Position numbers and translations under genes: made by a program. From contig JANJXV010000152.1 of NCBI GenBank assembly GCA_024803745.1, positions 868,001 to 932,000 of the forward strand: DNA of 64,000 nucleotides, given 5' to 3'. Under the pieces are notes generated by a model. That model was given only the letters and a program-made list of their open reading frames with translations. It made no database searches and was not told the origin of the DNA. This document shows positions 10,216 through 20,299 of the stretch, piece by piece. The number at the start of each line of letters is the position of its first letter. The first letter of the stretch is position 1. The DNA is from Megascapheus bottae. Lineage: Eukaryota; Chordata; Mammalia; Rodentia; Geomyidae.

Positions 10216-10954
10216 TGCCAATGAGATGTTTATCCCTGTGTGGAGAGACACTACTGAGACAACGAAGCATCCAGATGCAGAAAGCCTCTGCGTGGATGGC
10301 AGAGATGGTGTCAGATCCTAGAGTCACTCGTGCTTGGCCATTCAGTATTAATCAGAGCCGGGAGGTCATAGAATAGTTTGTAAGCATGCCTTACTAATGC
10401 CCGTGCCTTTCATAACTGGGCAGGAACTTGTCAATCTTCTGTGATAGTGGTAGTTTAAAGTCCTAATTGAGCGAATTTTTTATTTGACACCAGCCACAAA
10501 TTCAGGAAAGTTTGTGGATCTGAGGCTTGTGTCTCTATTAATCTGTTTACATCTGACAACTAAAGCATTGTTTAAGGTTGCAGAGATTTAGTTCCCCAGA
10601 CAATCAGGAAAATGCCTTTGCAAATGGGTGCTAAGTAAGCTAAACTATTGTAGCTAAAGAAGGTTTGTGCAGTTGTTAAATGTTGAATATGATCTCCAGT
10701 TTGGAGCAAATTATTATTCCTGATATCTAATCCTTGCAATCCCTGATAAAACAGGCTAGGATTCTTAAGGTCCCTGGTCAAGCACAGAGACAACGCCCCT
10801 GAGTCAGCTTGAAGAAGTCACAGAAGCTGAATCTCCGCCCATCAATCCCCTTTAGATGAAGGGACCAGTCATTTTTGGAAAGTGAGACAGGATAATTAGA
10901 GATAATTAGAGATTGTGGAAAGAATAGAAATTGCACTTGTGTTTCTTTTAAAAT

Positions 10955-10968
10955 AAAGATGGGGGATA
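10955..10968 (+). other. Polypurine tract of provirus A
   Basis: AAAGATGGGGGATA abuts the 3' LTR. Provirus B has the same tract (TCTCCCCCATCTTT on the plus strand at 17160). Confidence 0.85.
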
Positions 10969-11304
10969 TGTTGGGAACAAGAGTGGAATCAAACTGTACT
11001 TTGATTTGCATCAGATAATTGCTTGATTGTCTTATTGTTTTTTGGCCTTCTCCTGTTCAATTGATCTGAGATTTACCATATGAATGTAACCCCCAACAGT
11101 TCCCTGATTAACCATCTGGATGTAACACCTGACAGTGCCCTGGTCTCAAGAAGGGATATAAGCTTTGAGTTGAGAATAAACGGCGCGGCAGTTTTTGCCT
11201 GGACTGCAGACCTCCTGCACCCGATGTGTTTGTCTCCCTTCTATTTTTTCCAGTCCCTGCCCCCTATTTCAGGAACCCCAATTTGCTGCCGGTAGTCCCC
11301 GGCA
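10969..11304 (+). repeat. Provirus A 3' LTR (336-bp type)
   Basis: Same length and ends as the 5' LTR, with about ten substitutions. It is followed directly by the CCTTCT duplication. Confidence 0.93.
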
Positions 11305-11329
11305 CCTTCTAATTTCAAAAACCCTTTCT

Positions 11330-11539
11330 GGGGCCAGGAGTTTGGCCTAGTGGTAGAGTGCTTGCCTAGCATGCAAGAAGACCCAGGGTTCAATTTCTCG
11401 GTACCACATACATAGAAAAAAGCTGGAAGTGGTGCTGAGGCCCAAGTGGTAGAGCTCTAACCATGAGAAAGTCCAAGAACAGTGCTCAGGCCCTGAGCTC
11501 AAGCCCAGGACTGGCCAAAAAAACAAACAAAAAAAAAAC
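11330..11539 (+). repeat. Dimeric tRNA-derived SINE
   Basis: Full-length copy with A/B boxes in the first monomer and an A-rich tail containing ACAAAC interruptions. It is immediately followed by a second copy. Confidence 0.9.
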
Positions 11540-11540
11540 T

Positions 11541-11741
11541 GGAGCCTAGAGTTTGGCCTAGTTCTTAAAGTGCTTGCCTAGCATGCAGGAAGACTCGGGT
11601 TCAATTTCTCAGTATCACATACATAGAAAAAAAAAGCCAGAAGTGGTGCTGAGGTTCAAGTGGCAGAGCTCTAGCCTTGAGAAAGTCCACTGACAGTGCT
11701 CAGGCCCTGAGCTCAAGCCCAGGACTGGCAAAAAAAAAAAA
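11541..11741 (+). repeat. Dimeric tRNA-derived SINE, back to back with the previous copy
   Basis: A second full-length copy begins in the A tail of the first. The two differ at many positions, so they are separate insertions and not a duplication. Confidence 0.9.
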
Positions 11742-11956
11742 CTTTCTATCTTTCTGAAGAGTTTTAGTAGCAGCATTTTTTTCTAAGTAGAATATAATTT
11801 TTCTTATGCCCTTATAAATGTCTTGCTTTAATTGGATCAAAAGTAAAAGTTAACATACATTAAATTAAATGCATGAGATTATGAAATATTTCCACACTCC
11901 CTACAATGAAGAGAAAAATTTATGTGTGGAAGGATCAGAAAAGAGATTACTAAAAG

Positions 11957-12149
11957 ACCGGGAGTTTGGCCTAGTGGTAGAGTGCTTGCCTAGCATGCAT
12001 GAAGGCCTGCTTTCGATTCCTCGGTACCTAATACATAGAAAAAAGCCAGAGTGGTGCTGAGGCTCAAGTGGTGGTAGAGTTCTAGGCTTGAGAAAGTCCA
12101 AGGACAATGCTCAGGCCCTGAGCTCAAGCCCAGGACTGGCAAAAAAAAT
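11957..12149 (+). repeat. Dimeric tRNA-derived SINE with target duplication
   Basis: Flanked by the perfect 14-bp repeat GAGATTACTAAAAG at 11943-11956 and 12150-12163. Confidence 0.93.
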
Positions 12150-12176
12150 GAGATTACTAAAAGTATATCATAATCC

Positions 12177-12405
12177 AAGTGCCAGTGGCTCGCACCTATA
12201 AGCTTAGCTGCCCAGAAAGCTGAGATCTGAGGATCATGATTTGATCCTAAGCCAGGAAACGTCTTGAGACCCTCATCTCCAGTTAAGCACCAAAAAGCCA
12301 GAAGTGGAGATGTGGCTCAAGTTGTTGATTGCTACCCTTGAGCAAAAAGGCTCAAGAGATGGCGCCCAGGCTACCAGCCCAAGGACCAGTTGCAGGGGGG
12401 TGGGG
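12177..12405 (+). repeat. B1-ID composite SINE
   Basis: B1-like left half (GCCAGTGGCTCGCACCTATA) followed by the ID-like half (GTGGCTCAAGTTGTTGAT). Confidence 0.85.
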
Positions 12406-12644
12406 GGTAGCAGTGTATCATATGTCTTCTTTATCTTCATTTTGCTCATTTTTCATAATGCCTTTTTGAAAGGAAGCATGCTAAAAATGGAAGCAATGGT
12501 AGAATCCCAAATTCTGTAAATGTACAGTAAAATTAAAAGACAACAAAGAATTTTATAACTAATGAGTATTTCTGCTGAGCCTTAGTTGTCTTGTTATAAG
12601 GAAAAGGGATGATTTTCTAGTAGATATAAAAATAAGGTATAAAG

Positions 12645-12841
12645 AGGGGCTGGGAGTTTGGCCTAGTGGTTAAAGTGCTTGCCTAGCATTCACGAGGACC
12701 CGGGTTCGATTCCTTGGTACCACATATATAGAAAAAAAAAGCCAGAAGTGGTGCTAAGGCTCAAGTGGAAGAGCTCTAGCCTTGAGAAAGTCCAAGGACA
12801 GTGCTCAAGCCCTGAGCTCAAGCCCAGGACTGGCAAAAAAA
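12645..12841 (+). repeat. Dimeric tRNA-derived SINE with target duplication
   Basis: Full-length copy with short flanking repeats AAGGTATAAA at 12634-12643 and 12842-12851. Confidence 0.92.
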
Positions 12842-12929
12842 AAGGTATAAAAATTATTTGAAACCATATACTGTTAAGGTAACAGAATGAATGGATCAGA
12901 AACGTCCTATGTAGATAATGTAGGAATAC

Positions 12930-13058
12930 TTTTTTTTGCCATTCCCAGGCTCAAGCATCATTTTCAGCTTTTTCTATGTATGTGGTACCGAGGAATCAAA
13001 CTTAAGGCTTCGTGCATGCTAGGCAAATACTGTACCATTAGGCCAAACTCCCAGCCCT
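12930..13058 (-). repeat. Dimeric tRNA SINE, second monomer mostly deleted
   Basis: The minus strand has the whole first monomer and a short remnant of the second before the poly-T. Confidence 0.85.
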
Positions 13059-13684
13059 GTGAATTGGTTTTTAAATGGTACAAGAATATGTTTTTATTTT
13101 TCCTTAAGAGGAAGATGTGGAAGGGCATAAGAGGCCTGTTGATGTTTATGTTAAAAAAGAAAAAAAAGAAAAGAGAAGTGGAATATAATTTTAAGTTCTA
13201 GAAATTTGTAGTGCTCAAAGCCACTCACAGTGATAGTGTTGAGCACTCATCTCAGCGTAGCTCTTTGGTAGCTCCTGGAATGGATAGCTTGGCAGTGGGT
13301 ATGCCATCTGAAGGCTAAAGGCTCAAAATCACCACAAATTTTCCTAACCTTTGGTCAAATACTGTTGTTTTCCATCTTTTCAGCAGACCCGCTCAGTTTT
13401 CTACTGATGTCTGAAGAGTCAAGGAAGGTTTCAAAGGCTTGTGGAAATTCTCCAGCTGCCTCACCCTCAAGTAGCACCAGCTGATAATGTGGAGGCTTTT
13501 CCTTTCACATGTATTGGTACCCATCACCCTCTCCCCCACCACCTGGCTGCCTCTTGAGCCCCCATTTTCAACACCATTCCTATGCACTGAGGTGCTCTGG
13601 GATGTTGCCATAGACACAGGTAAAATAATCTGAGTACTAACTTATGGCAAGATACCAATTGTCACAGTGAAAAGAAATTAGACA
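13059..13684. other. No gene recognised
   Basis: Apparently unique sequence. It has only a 74-codon chance frame on the minus strand and no recognisable domain. Confidence 0.5.
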
Positions 13685-13912
13685 GCCAAGTGCCAGTGGC
13701 TTAAGAATGTAATCCTAGCAAGCCATGACTCAAAGATGTGCAAATTAAGCTTTAAAACCAGCCTTGGCAGGAAATCGGTGAGACTCACCTCCAGTAATTT
13801 GGCCCCAAAATGCAGAAGTAGAGCTGTGGCTCCAGTGGCAGAGTACCAAATAGAAGCTCAGAGACAGCTCTGGCCCAGAATTCAAGCCTCAGAACTGTCA
13901 CACACACACAAA
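13685..13912 (+). repeat. B1-ID composite SINE, diverged
   Basis: B1-like part (GCCAAGTGCCAGTGGCTTAA) then an ID-like part ending in CACACACACAAAAA. Confidence 0.75.
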
Positions 13913-13913
13913 A

Positions 13914-14098
13914 AGGGGCTAGGAGTGTGACCTACTTGTACAGTGCTTTCCTAGCATTCATAAAGCTCAGCGTTCAATTCAAAGAAGAAGCCGGCAGTCA
14001 CACTGTGGCTCTAGTGGAAGAGTGCTAGCCTTGAACAACCAAAAAAAGCTGTGTGGCAGTGACCAGGCTTTGAGTTTAAGCCTCAGGATTGGCCAAAA
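13914..14098 (+). repeat. Dimeric tRNA-derived SINE, old copy
   Basis: Both monomers are recognisable, but the A box reads GTGACCTACTTG and the B box is decayed. Confidence 0.75.
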
Positions 14099-14519
14099 TA
14101 AATTAACTAATACATGAGTGAAAAGAAATGTGAAGGATCTGGTGAAACAACAACAACAGAAATGCAGGACTTGTGTGTTGTGTAGCAATCAGACCACCTA
14201 GGAAAACACCCGAGAGAAGCCCTGGCCCTGCCATCACACCTGGCCATGTGTCTCCAGGAACCACAGCTGTGTCCATGGAAAACAGGAGCCTTGAGAAAGC
14301 ATGAACGACCATGCAGTATATTCAGGAGATGGTTCCAGCGGAGCGGCTCCTGGGAACAGCTGACAAGCATGACAAGGTGGCCGGGGTGCCAAGGGAAGTG
14401 GGGTGGAGCGATGCAGAGAGGGAGGGTGGGCAGAGGCAGTCATAATAGCCGATGTGAGTGTGCAAGTGAAGTGCAGGTGGAATGAGGACGGAGTCGGGCA
14501 GAACCACGCGGTCTGAGTC
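14099..14519. other. No gene recognised
   Basis: Moderately GC-rich approach to the CpG island. Overlapping open frames on both strands run on into the island and look like composition effects. Confidence 0.5.
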
Positions 14520-14587
14520 ACCCTGAGGACGTGGTCTCAGCCTGGGCTCCACGCCTTGGGTCCTGGGATAGGAGGTGCGCGGGGCCG

Positions 14588-14606
14588 GCGCGCCCTCTGG
14601 CGGCCG
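14588..14606 (-). promoter_or_regulatory. CTCF-like motif
   Basis: The minus strand reads CGGCCGCCAGAGGGCGCGC, close to the CCASYAGRKGGC core bound by CTCF. Confidence 0.5.
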
Positions 14607-14861
14607 CCGTGTGCACTGCGCGGTCCCGGCGGCCATTTCTATTCCAGCCCGGGGAGCTGGGGGCTGGAGATCCTGAACCTGCTGCCATCCTGATCCGAGG
14701 TGTGGTTCAGAGAGCCGAACCAGGGTTTCCCGGACCCAGGGACCCGGACGCTCCTCCCTGAGGTCCCGGCCGGCGGAGCCCACTGCGGAGCTCCCTCGAC
14801 ACCGACGGGTGCGCAGCTCCACCGCAGCCGCTCGGACCCAGACTCCAGCGGGCGCTCCGGA

Positions 14862-14972
14862 CCCGGGACGTCGGCGTTCGGAGCGGGCACAGGGCAGACC
14901 CGGAACGTCGGCGCTCTGAGCATGCGCAGGGCAGACCCGGGCCGTCGGCACTCTGGGCATGCGCAGGGGGCG
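14862..14972 (+). repeat. Three 37-bp tandem units in the CpG island
   Basis: Units start at 14862, 14899 and 14936 with CCCGGR.CGTCGGC. Units 2 and 3 each carry GCATGCGCAG; unit 1 has the related GCGGGCACAG. Confidence 0.88.
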
Positions 14973-15480
14973 GGCACTCGGGGCCGTTCTCCCCACGGGG
15001 AGCTGACAGGGTGGAGCTGGGTGGCCCGGCTCCGTGGCGGGTGGGTTCCGGCCCTCGGTCTGCAGCTGGGAAAGCTGCTCCTCTCCGGGGTTCTCTGCTG
15101 CGGGTAAAGACGGCTCCACACCCGAGCCTGCGGTCCTCCTCCTGGCCCGGAGCCCCGCCCGCGCCTCCTGGGCCGCCGCCGGGAGCCCCGGCCGTCTCCG
15201 GCGCCCGTCCTCGGCCGGGAGCCCGGGCCCAGTGCGCCCAGCGCGGCTCCGTAGTCCGGGGTGACGGAGGGGCCCTGTCCCGGCCCGGCCCCGCGCAACC
15301 CCGCAGTCGTGTTTCCACTCACTGCGCAGTCAGCTCGGCCCCGTCGGTCCCCTCCGTTCGCGGGATGCCTTGTTGCAGAGCAGATCCCAGCGCTGTGGCG
15401 GCGTCCGTGACCCGTGAAGCCACCCGATCTTCTCACCACGTGCATGCTGTCTGCAGACGGCCAGGGCTGGACGTGGAGTA

Positions 15481-16040
15481 GATGAGGTCGCCACTGTCAG
15501 CGCTGACAAATGGATGTGTTGTGGGATAGTCTCCTGAAAGGCATAGCTGGAATCACAGATGTGCTCACCAATGTGCACGAAGCATATGGAGTCTCAGCAC
15601 GGCTGCCTGGGTGCGTGCGCTGTGCTTTCACTTGACTGTGAATGAACTAACCCTTCTGTACCCTCACAAAGACGGCTGCAAATCTGTACATATATGGACA
15701 CTCATCTAGAAACAGGTGTCTTCTTCTTTTCAGTGCTGGGAAAAGAACTCCAGGCCTTCTGACCATTATGGAGACTCTCCGGGAGTGAGCTACACCCAAA
15801 CCCTGAAAACAATTGGGATGTTACTCTAAGTCCTCCTAAAGTGTCCGTGGCAACATGAAAGCAAGCATGTAAAGTAAGAAGCAATGCTTGCTTGCTTTGT
15901 CTGAATAATGTGCCACTAATTATTGTCTCATGGTAGTATTGTATCATTTACGATTTTATTATCACTTTGTATTTGAAGTACTCATTGATTTTGAAAATCA
16001 CAGCATACTGTATGTCATTTCTTAAGCTGTTAATGCTCCT
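15481..16040. other. No gene recognised
   Basis: Sequence flanking the CpG island with no convincing open frame. It could hold a first exon or intron of a non-coding transcript, but nothing shows it. Confidence 0.4.
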
Positions 16041-16059
16041 AAAGCTTAAAAGGCTAGCA

Positions 16060-16650
16060 TAGTGATTGTATATAGAGATTCTTTTTTTTTTCTTGCCAGT
16101 CCCAGGCTTAAGCTCAGGGCCTGATCACTGTCCTTGGACTTTCTCAAGGCTTGCACTCTACCTACCACTTGAGCCTCAGCACCACTTCTGGCTTTTTTCT
16201 ATGTATGTGGGACCGAGGAATCAAACCCAGGTCTCCATGCATGCTAGGCAAGCACTTTACCATTAGGCCAAACTCCCGGCCCCAGAGAGATTCTCTTCTT
16301 GAATACTTGTTTGTTAAACATGACATTTGAAATATGATGTAAAAATCCAAACAGTACAAGAGCAAGGACTCAATATTTTGTACCCAGTGTTATAGACATG
16401 GTATCAGAAATATAAACACAACTACATAGACATAAAAATGTATGACTCTATAGACATAATATTTTATTACATAATGATGTATGACATACAAACCCTCAGC
16501 CTAATTTTAATTATGTTCTAAAATCTAAGTGCCAGTAATTATGTATAGAGATTCCTTTCTTGAATACTTGTTTGTTGAACATGACATTTGAAATATGCTG
16601 CAAAAATCAATGTTAATAAATTCTTTAATGAAAAAAAACCATCCCCCCCA
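16060..16650 (+). mobile_element. L1 3'-end fragments with an embedded SINE
   Basis: Two copies of an L1-type 3' end (GAATACTTGTTTGTTRAACA, then a short A-rich tail) lie at about 16285-16350 and 16540-16640. A minus-strand dimeric SINE splits the first. The same tail recurs at 40880, 44860 and 52870. Confidence 0.65.
16081..16284 (-). repeat. Dimeric tRNA-derived SINE in an L1 tail
   Basis: Full-length minus-strand copy. The host repeat GAGATTC occurs on both sides. Confidence 0.88.
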
Positions 16651-16657
16651 AAAAAGG

Positions 16658-16758
16658 TGGGCCGGGAGTTTGTCCTAGTGGTAGAGTGCTTGCCTAGCAT
16701 GCACAAAGACCTGGGTTCGATTCCTTGGTACCACATACATGGAAAAAAATCTGGAAGT
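16658..16758 (+). repeat. Dimeric tRNA SINE, left part, split by provirus B
   Basis: The first monomer and linker end at CTGGAAGT. The rest of the same SINE resumes after the provirus at 25912. Confidence 0.92.
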
Positions 16759-17159
16759 TGCCGGGGCCAACCGGCAGCAAACCAGGGTTCGCAGATTGGG
16801 GTTCCTGAAATAGGGGGCAAGGACTAGGAAAAATTAGAAGAGAGACAAACAGATGGGGTTCAGGAGGGCTACAGCCCAAATCAGGAGCCACAGCTTAAGA
16901 AGCCTGTCGCCCAAGACCGTAGCCCAGTTTATTTCCAGTTCTCAATCTTAAATACAAATCTTTTAACTAGGGAACTGCCAGGGGCTACATTCGTACAAAC
17001 AGTATCAAGTCTGAAATAGGTTGAATGAGAAGCTATCAAGTCCCAAACAGGTTAAATGAGAAGCTATTGACACAGCCCAAAATCATGATAAGAGCTTACT
17101 TCCTTGTGTACTCAATTGTGCGGGTCCAAGGTCACTGACCCCAGAGTCAGTCCCCAACA
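16759..17159 (-). repeat. Provirus B 3' LTR (401-bp type)
   Basis: Identical in length to the 5' LTR, with three substitutions. Its U3 differs from the 336-bp LTRs of A, C and D, while the R-U5 end (GTTTGTCTCTCTTCTA ... CCCCGGCA) is shared. Confidence 0.93.
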
Positions 17160-17270
17160 TCTCCCCCATCTTTATTTTAAAAGAAACACAAGTGCAATTT
17201 TTACTCTTTTCTATACCCCTAATTATCCTGTCACATTTTCCAAAAATGACTTTGGTCCCTTGGTCTAATT

Positions 17271-17649
<379 letters not shown>

Positions 17650-18017
17650 TCCTGATTGTCTGGGGAACTAAATCTCTGCAACCTTAAACAATGCTTTAGT
17701 TGTCAGATCCACAAACTTTCCTGAATTTGTGGCTGGAGTCAAATCAAACTTTACTCAGTTAGAACTTTAAACTACCACTATCACAGATGATTGACAAGTT
17801 CCTGCCCAGTTATGAAAGGCATGGGCATTAGTAAGGCATGCTTACAAACTATTCTATGACCTCCCGGCTCTGAATAATATTGAATGGCCAAGCACGAGTG
17901 ACTCTAGGATCTGACACCATCTCTGCCATCCACGCAGAGGCTTTCTGCATCTGGATACTTCATAGTCCCAGTAGTGTCTCTCCACACAGGGATAAACATC
18001 CCATGGCATTTCACTTG

Positions 18018-18120
18018 CTTGGTTGCTGGACTTGAACTCGGGGTCTGGGTACTGTCCCTCAGCTCTCCAGCTCAAGGCTAGCACTCTGCCACTTTGAGCT
18101 CCAAAGCAACTCTGCCTCAA
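18018..18120 (-). repeat. ID-like SINE carried inside provirus B
   Basis: Same position and orientation relative to the provirus as the SINE at 10107-10215 in provirus A. Confidence 0.75.
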
Positions 18121-19918
18121 TTAGCACTCTGCTGCCAGATTAGACACCACAGTCTCACAGGGACTTCGCTTTGCCCGGGGTTGGCTCAAAACTGCAGTTT
18201 TCAGATCAGTGAGTCCTACAAAAGGCCACGTTACTCCAATTAAAGCAACAAGGTGGTCAACACAGAAATAGTCTCTAAGCATGAGCTTACCTAGAACCTG
18301 GTAAAAGCCAAAGTTACATCTGAATAAGGATTGCTGTCCTTCTCCATGGGCTAGCTGGAAGTTATTTGGTAGTCCTGATTTTCCCTTTTTCTCTTTCTTA
18401 AAACATTTAAGACAACTTCACTTTCAAATATTATTCAGAAACCCAATTCTAATGTTCTTTAAAACGTTTACACTTTTTAAACTTAAACACTTAACATTTT
18501 AGTCTTCATTTGCATTTGAAAAACCTTTAAGGGCTCAAGGCACTCCCTTTTCTCCAGGTCTCCTTGGGCTCAAGGAACGCCCTTTGCCTTCAAGCCTCCT
18601 TTTAGAAGAGGCTTTTTTTTTTTCAGTTAAGATTGCTGCCTAGAACTCCCACAGTATAAACCCAAATATGTTTTTCCTTAATGCAAGAACTACAAACATC
18701 ATCAGTGCACCAAAAATCTAAGTCTGAACTTAGTTTCCTCCTTTTTCTAAGATACATCCAATTGCAGTCCAGTAACATGAAACCAAATCATACAGAGATA
18801 AACCTTTAAACATTCCTTTAAAATACTAATCACATTATCCACATTTTACCATTAGATTTCTAGTGTCAGTTTGCAAGAAAAGACAGACAGACAAAGTTTC
18901 TGACGTTAATGAACAATTTTACATTTAAATCTCTAATACATGTCTCCAAATCTTAACTTAAGGTAATAAATCCCAAATTCCCTAATACCTCTGTGCTAAA
19001 CAGGATACAATGTTTACAATGTAAACAGCTGTATGCCTTGCAATAAAATGCAGATTTCAGGATCTAGAATAATATTTACCAGTTTTTCTTTAAGACAATG
19101 CAATAATCCTTTGAGGCATAGTAAACATTCAAACCTAATATTTTTGTTGAAGTTTTAAGCTTAGATTTACCCAATTGTCTTTAAGTATAAATTTATCCAT
19201 TGTTTTATACAGCATGCTGACAATTTAACCCTGAACATGTTCACTCACTCATTCACACACATTCATACTCAAAGATCATAAAGCGCGCAAAATTAATATC
19301 GGCCGTTCATTTTCCGGAAGTTTGTCTCAAGAGAGTTTTGCCAATTTTATTCTTACAGATGAGAACCAGGTTCAAAACAAAACTTTTTGCAAGGCAACTT
19401 AGCTGGAATTTATTTTTCCAGGGCTTGTCACAACTGCAGACATGGGGGAGCGGCCATGCTAGGCCCAGAAATGTTCAAAAAAATAACAAGGATGTGTGCT
19501 TGAGTACGCACAGAAAAACCATAAGGATCCATACTTAGAAATGGTACCAATTTTAAAGACAAAACTGGACAAGGAAAAACATGTAACACGAACAAGACAG
19601 AGAAACGGAGACTTTTAAATAATCAGACATTGACATATAACAAGAAATTTGGACTCAATCAGATACACTTAACACAAAAAAACATGAGCTCAAATGAATG
19701 TTTTCACCAAACAGTTATTTTTAGATTTAGACATGTCTTGCTGGTGGGACTCTCAGGTATGCCTTGTTATCGACAAGAAACTCAGAAGGGGAGGGGGGGT
19801 CAAGGCGTCCCTTGACCACCCAGGCCTCTGTTTTAGGCCCACAGTGCACCTTTTCAAACAAACAAACTAAAATAAAATAAAATAAAACGCAGACATACAA
19901 GGGGGTCGGCCGACTTCT

Positions 19919-19924
19919 ACTTAC
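19919..19924 (-). promoter_or_regulatory. Candidate second splice donor of provirus B
   Basis: GTAAGT on the minus strand in the context CCAGAG/GTAAGT, identical to provirus A. Confidence 0.45.
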
Positions 19925-20107
19925 CTCTGGAGGCCTTTGCTTTTCACCTGGGCATCTTTTACAAAAAGGTTATTAAGAAGAGGGATGGTAAAGACAAAAT
20001 AATGTCACATATTAAATTGTGTAGAGTCAATGAATATGTTAAAAGGTCCCTACATAATAGTAAAAGGGGGAGAAACACAGCTCATATGAATGTGTGGAAC
20101 AAGTGGA

Positions 20108-20299
20108 TCAGTAGCAGTCCCAATTGACATGCACAAATAACTCAGGTCCTTCCCACGTCGCAGGATGCACCACTGGAGGGTTGGGGGTGTAGGCCCAGTG
20201 AGTCGCTGCTTGGATGGCCACTGTCACTCTCCATGATCCGAACGCAGCGTTCAGGCAGCCAGCGGGTGTCATTTTCTCCTTGTGAAAAAACACATACAT
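20108..20299 (-). pseudogene. env: Provirus B env 5' stub
   Basis: The 63-codon frame overlaps the end of integrase, includes HWAYTPNPPVVHPATW and ends at the same TGA as in provirus A. It has no fusion peptide and no transmembrane segment. Confidence 0.7.

Larger units (their letters stand above)
8104..10968 (+). other. Provirus A env-replacement non-coding region
   Basis: About 2.9 kb with no long reading frame and no recognisable Env. It is collinear with 20107-17160 of provirus B, so it was part of the amplified element and is not flanking DNA. It holds a candidate splice donor (8287/8288), an ID-like SINE (about 10107-10215) and the polypurine tract. A short run after the env stop translates as DPLVPQIHMSCVSPPF and may be residual Env. 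I do not recognise the remainder; a nuclear export element for unspliced RNA would be expected here, but I cannot point to one. Confidence 0.75.
5584..11304 (+). mobile_element. Provirus A: betaretrovirus-like ERV, internally deleted
   Basis: A complete integration unit. The LTRs at both ends are 336 bp, each TG...CA, and the host repeat CCTTCT lies at 5578-5583 and 11305-11310, a 6-bp duplication as made by betaretroviral integrases. Between the LTRs are a tRNA-Lys3-type primer site, a broken gag, a direct join of capsid to integrase, an env stub, and about 2.9 kb of non-coding sequence before the polypurine tract. I count about ten differences between the two LTRs, roughly 3 per cent, so it is older than provirus B. 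Relative to B it lacks about 3.2 kb of gag-pro-pol. Confidence 0.95.
14520..15480. promoter_or_regulatory. CpG island, candidate promoter
   Basis: About 1 kb that is very GC-rich and dense in CpG, in otherwise AT-rich DNA. It contains two CATGCGCA (NRF1-like) motifs, GACGTC, GC boxes and a CTCF-like motif. Several long frames overlap it on both strands (up to 268 codons), as expected for stop-poor GC-rich DNA; none resembles a known protein. A GGTAAAG donor-like site lies at 15102. The host transcript it would serve is not identifiable here. Confidence 0.8.

Noticed and set aside
14322..15481. Overlapping open frames of 135-268 codons on both strands
   Set aside because: They are all within the GC-rich, stop-poor CpG island, overlap each other in several frames and contain no recognisable domain.
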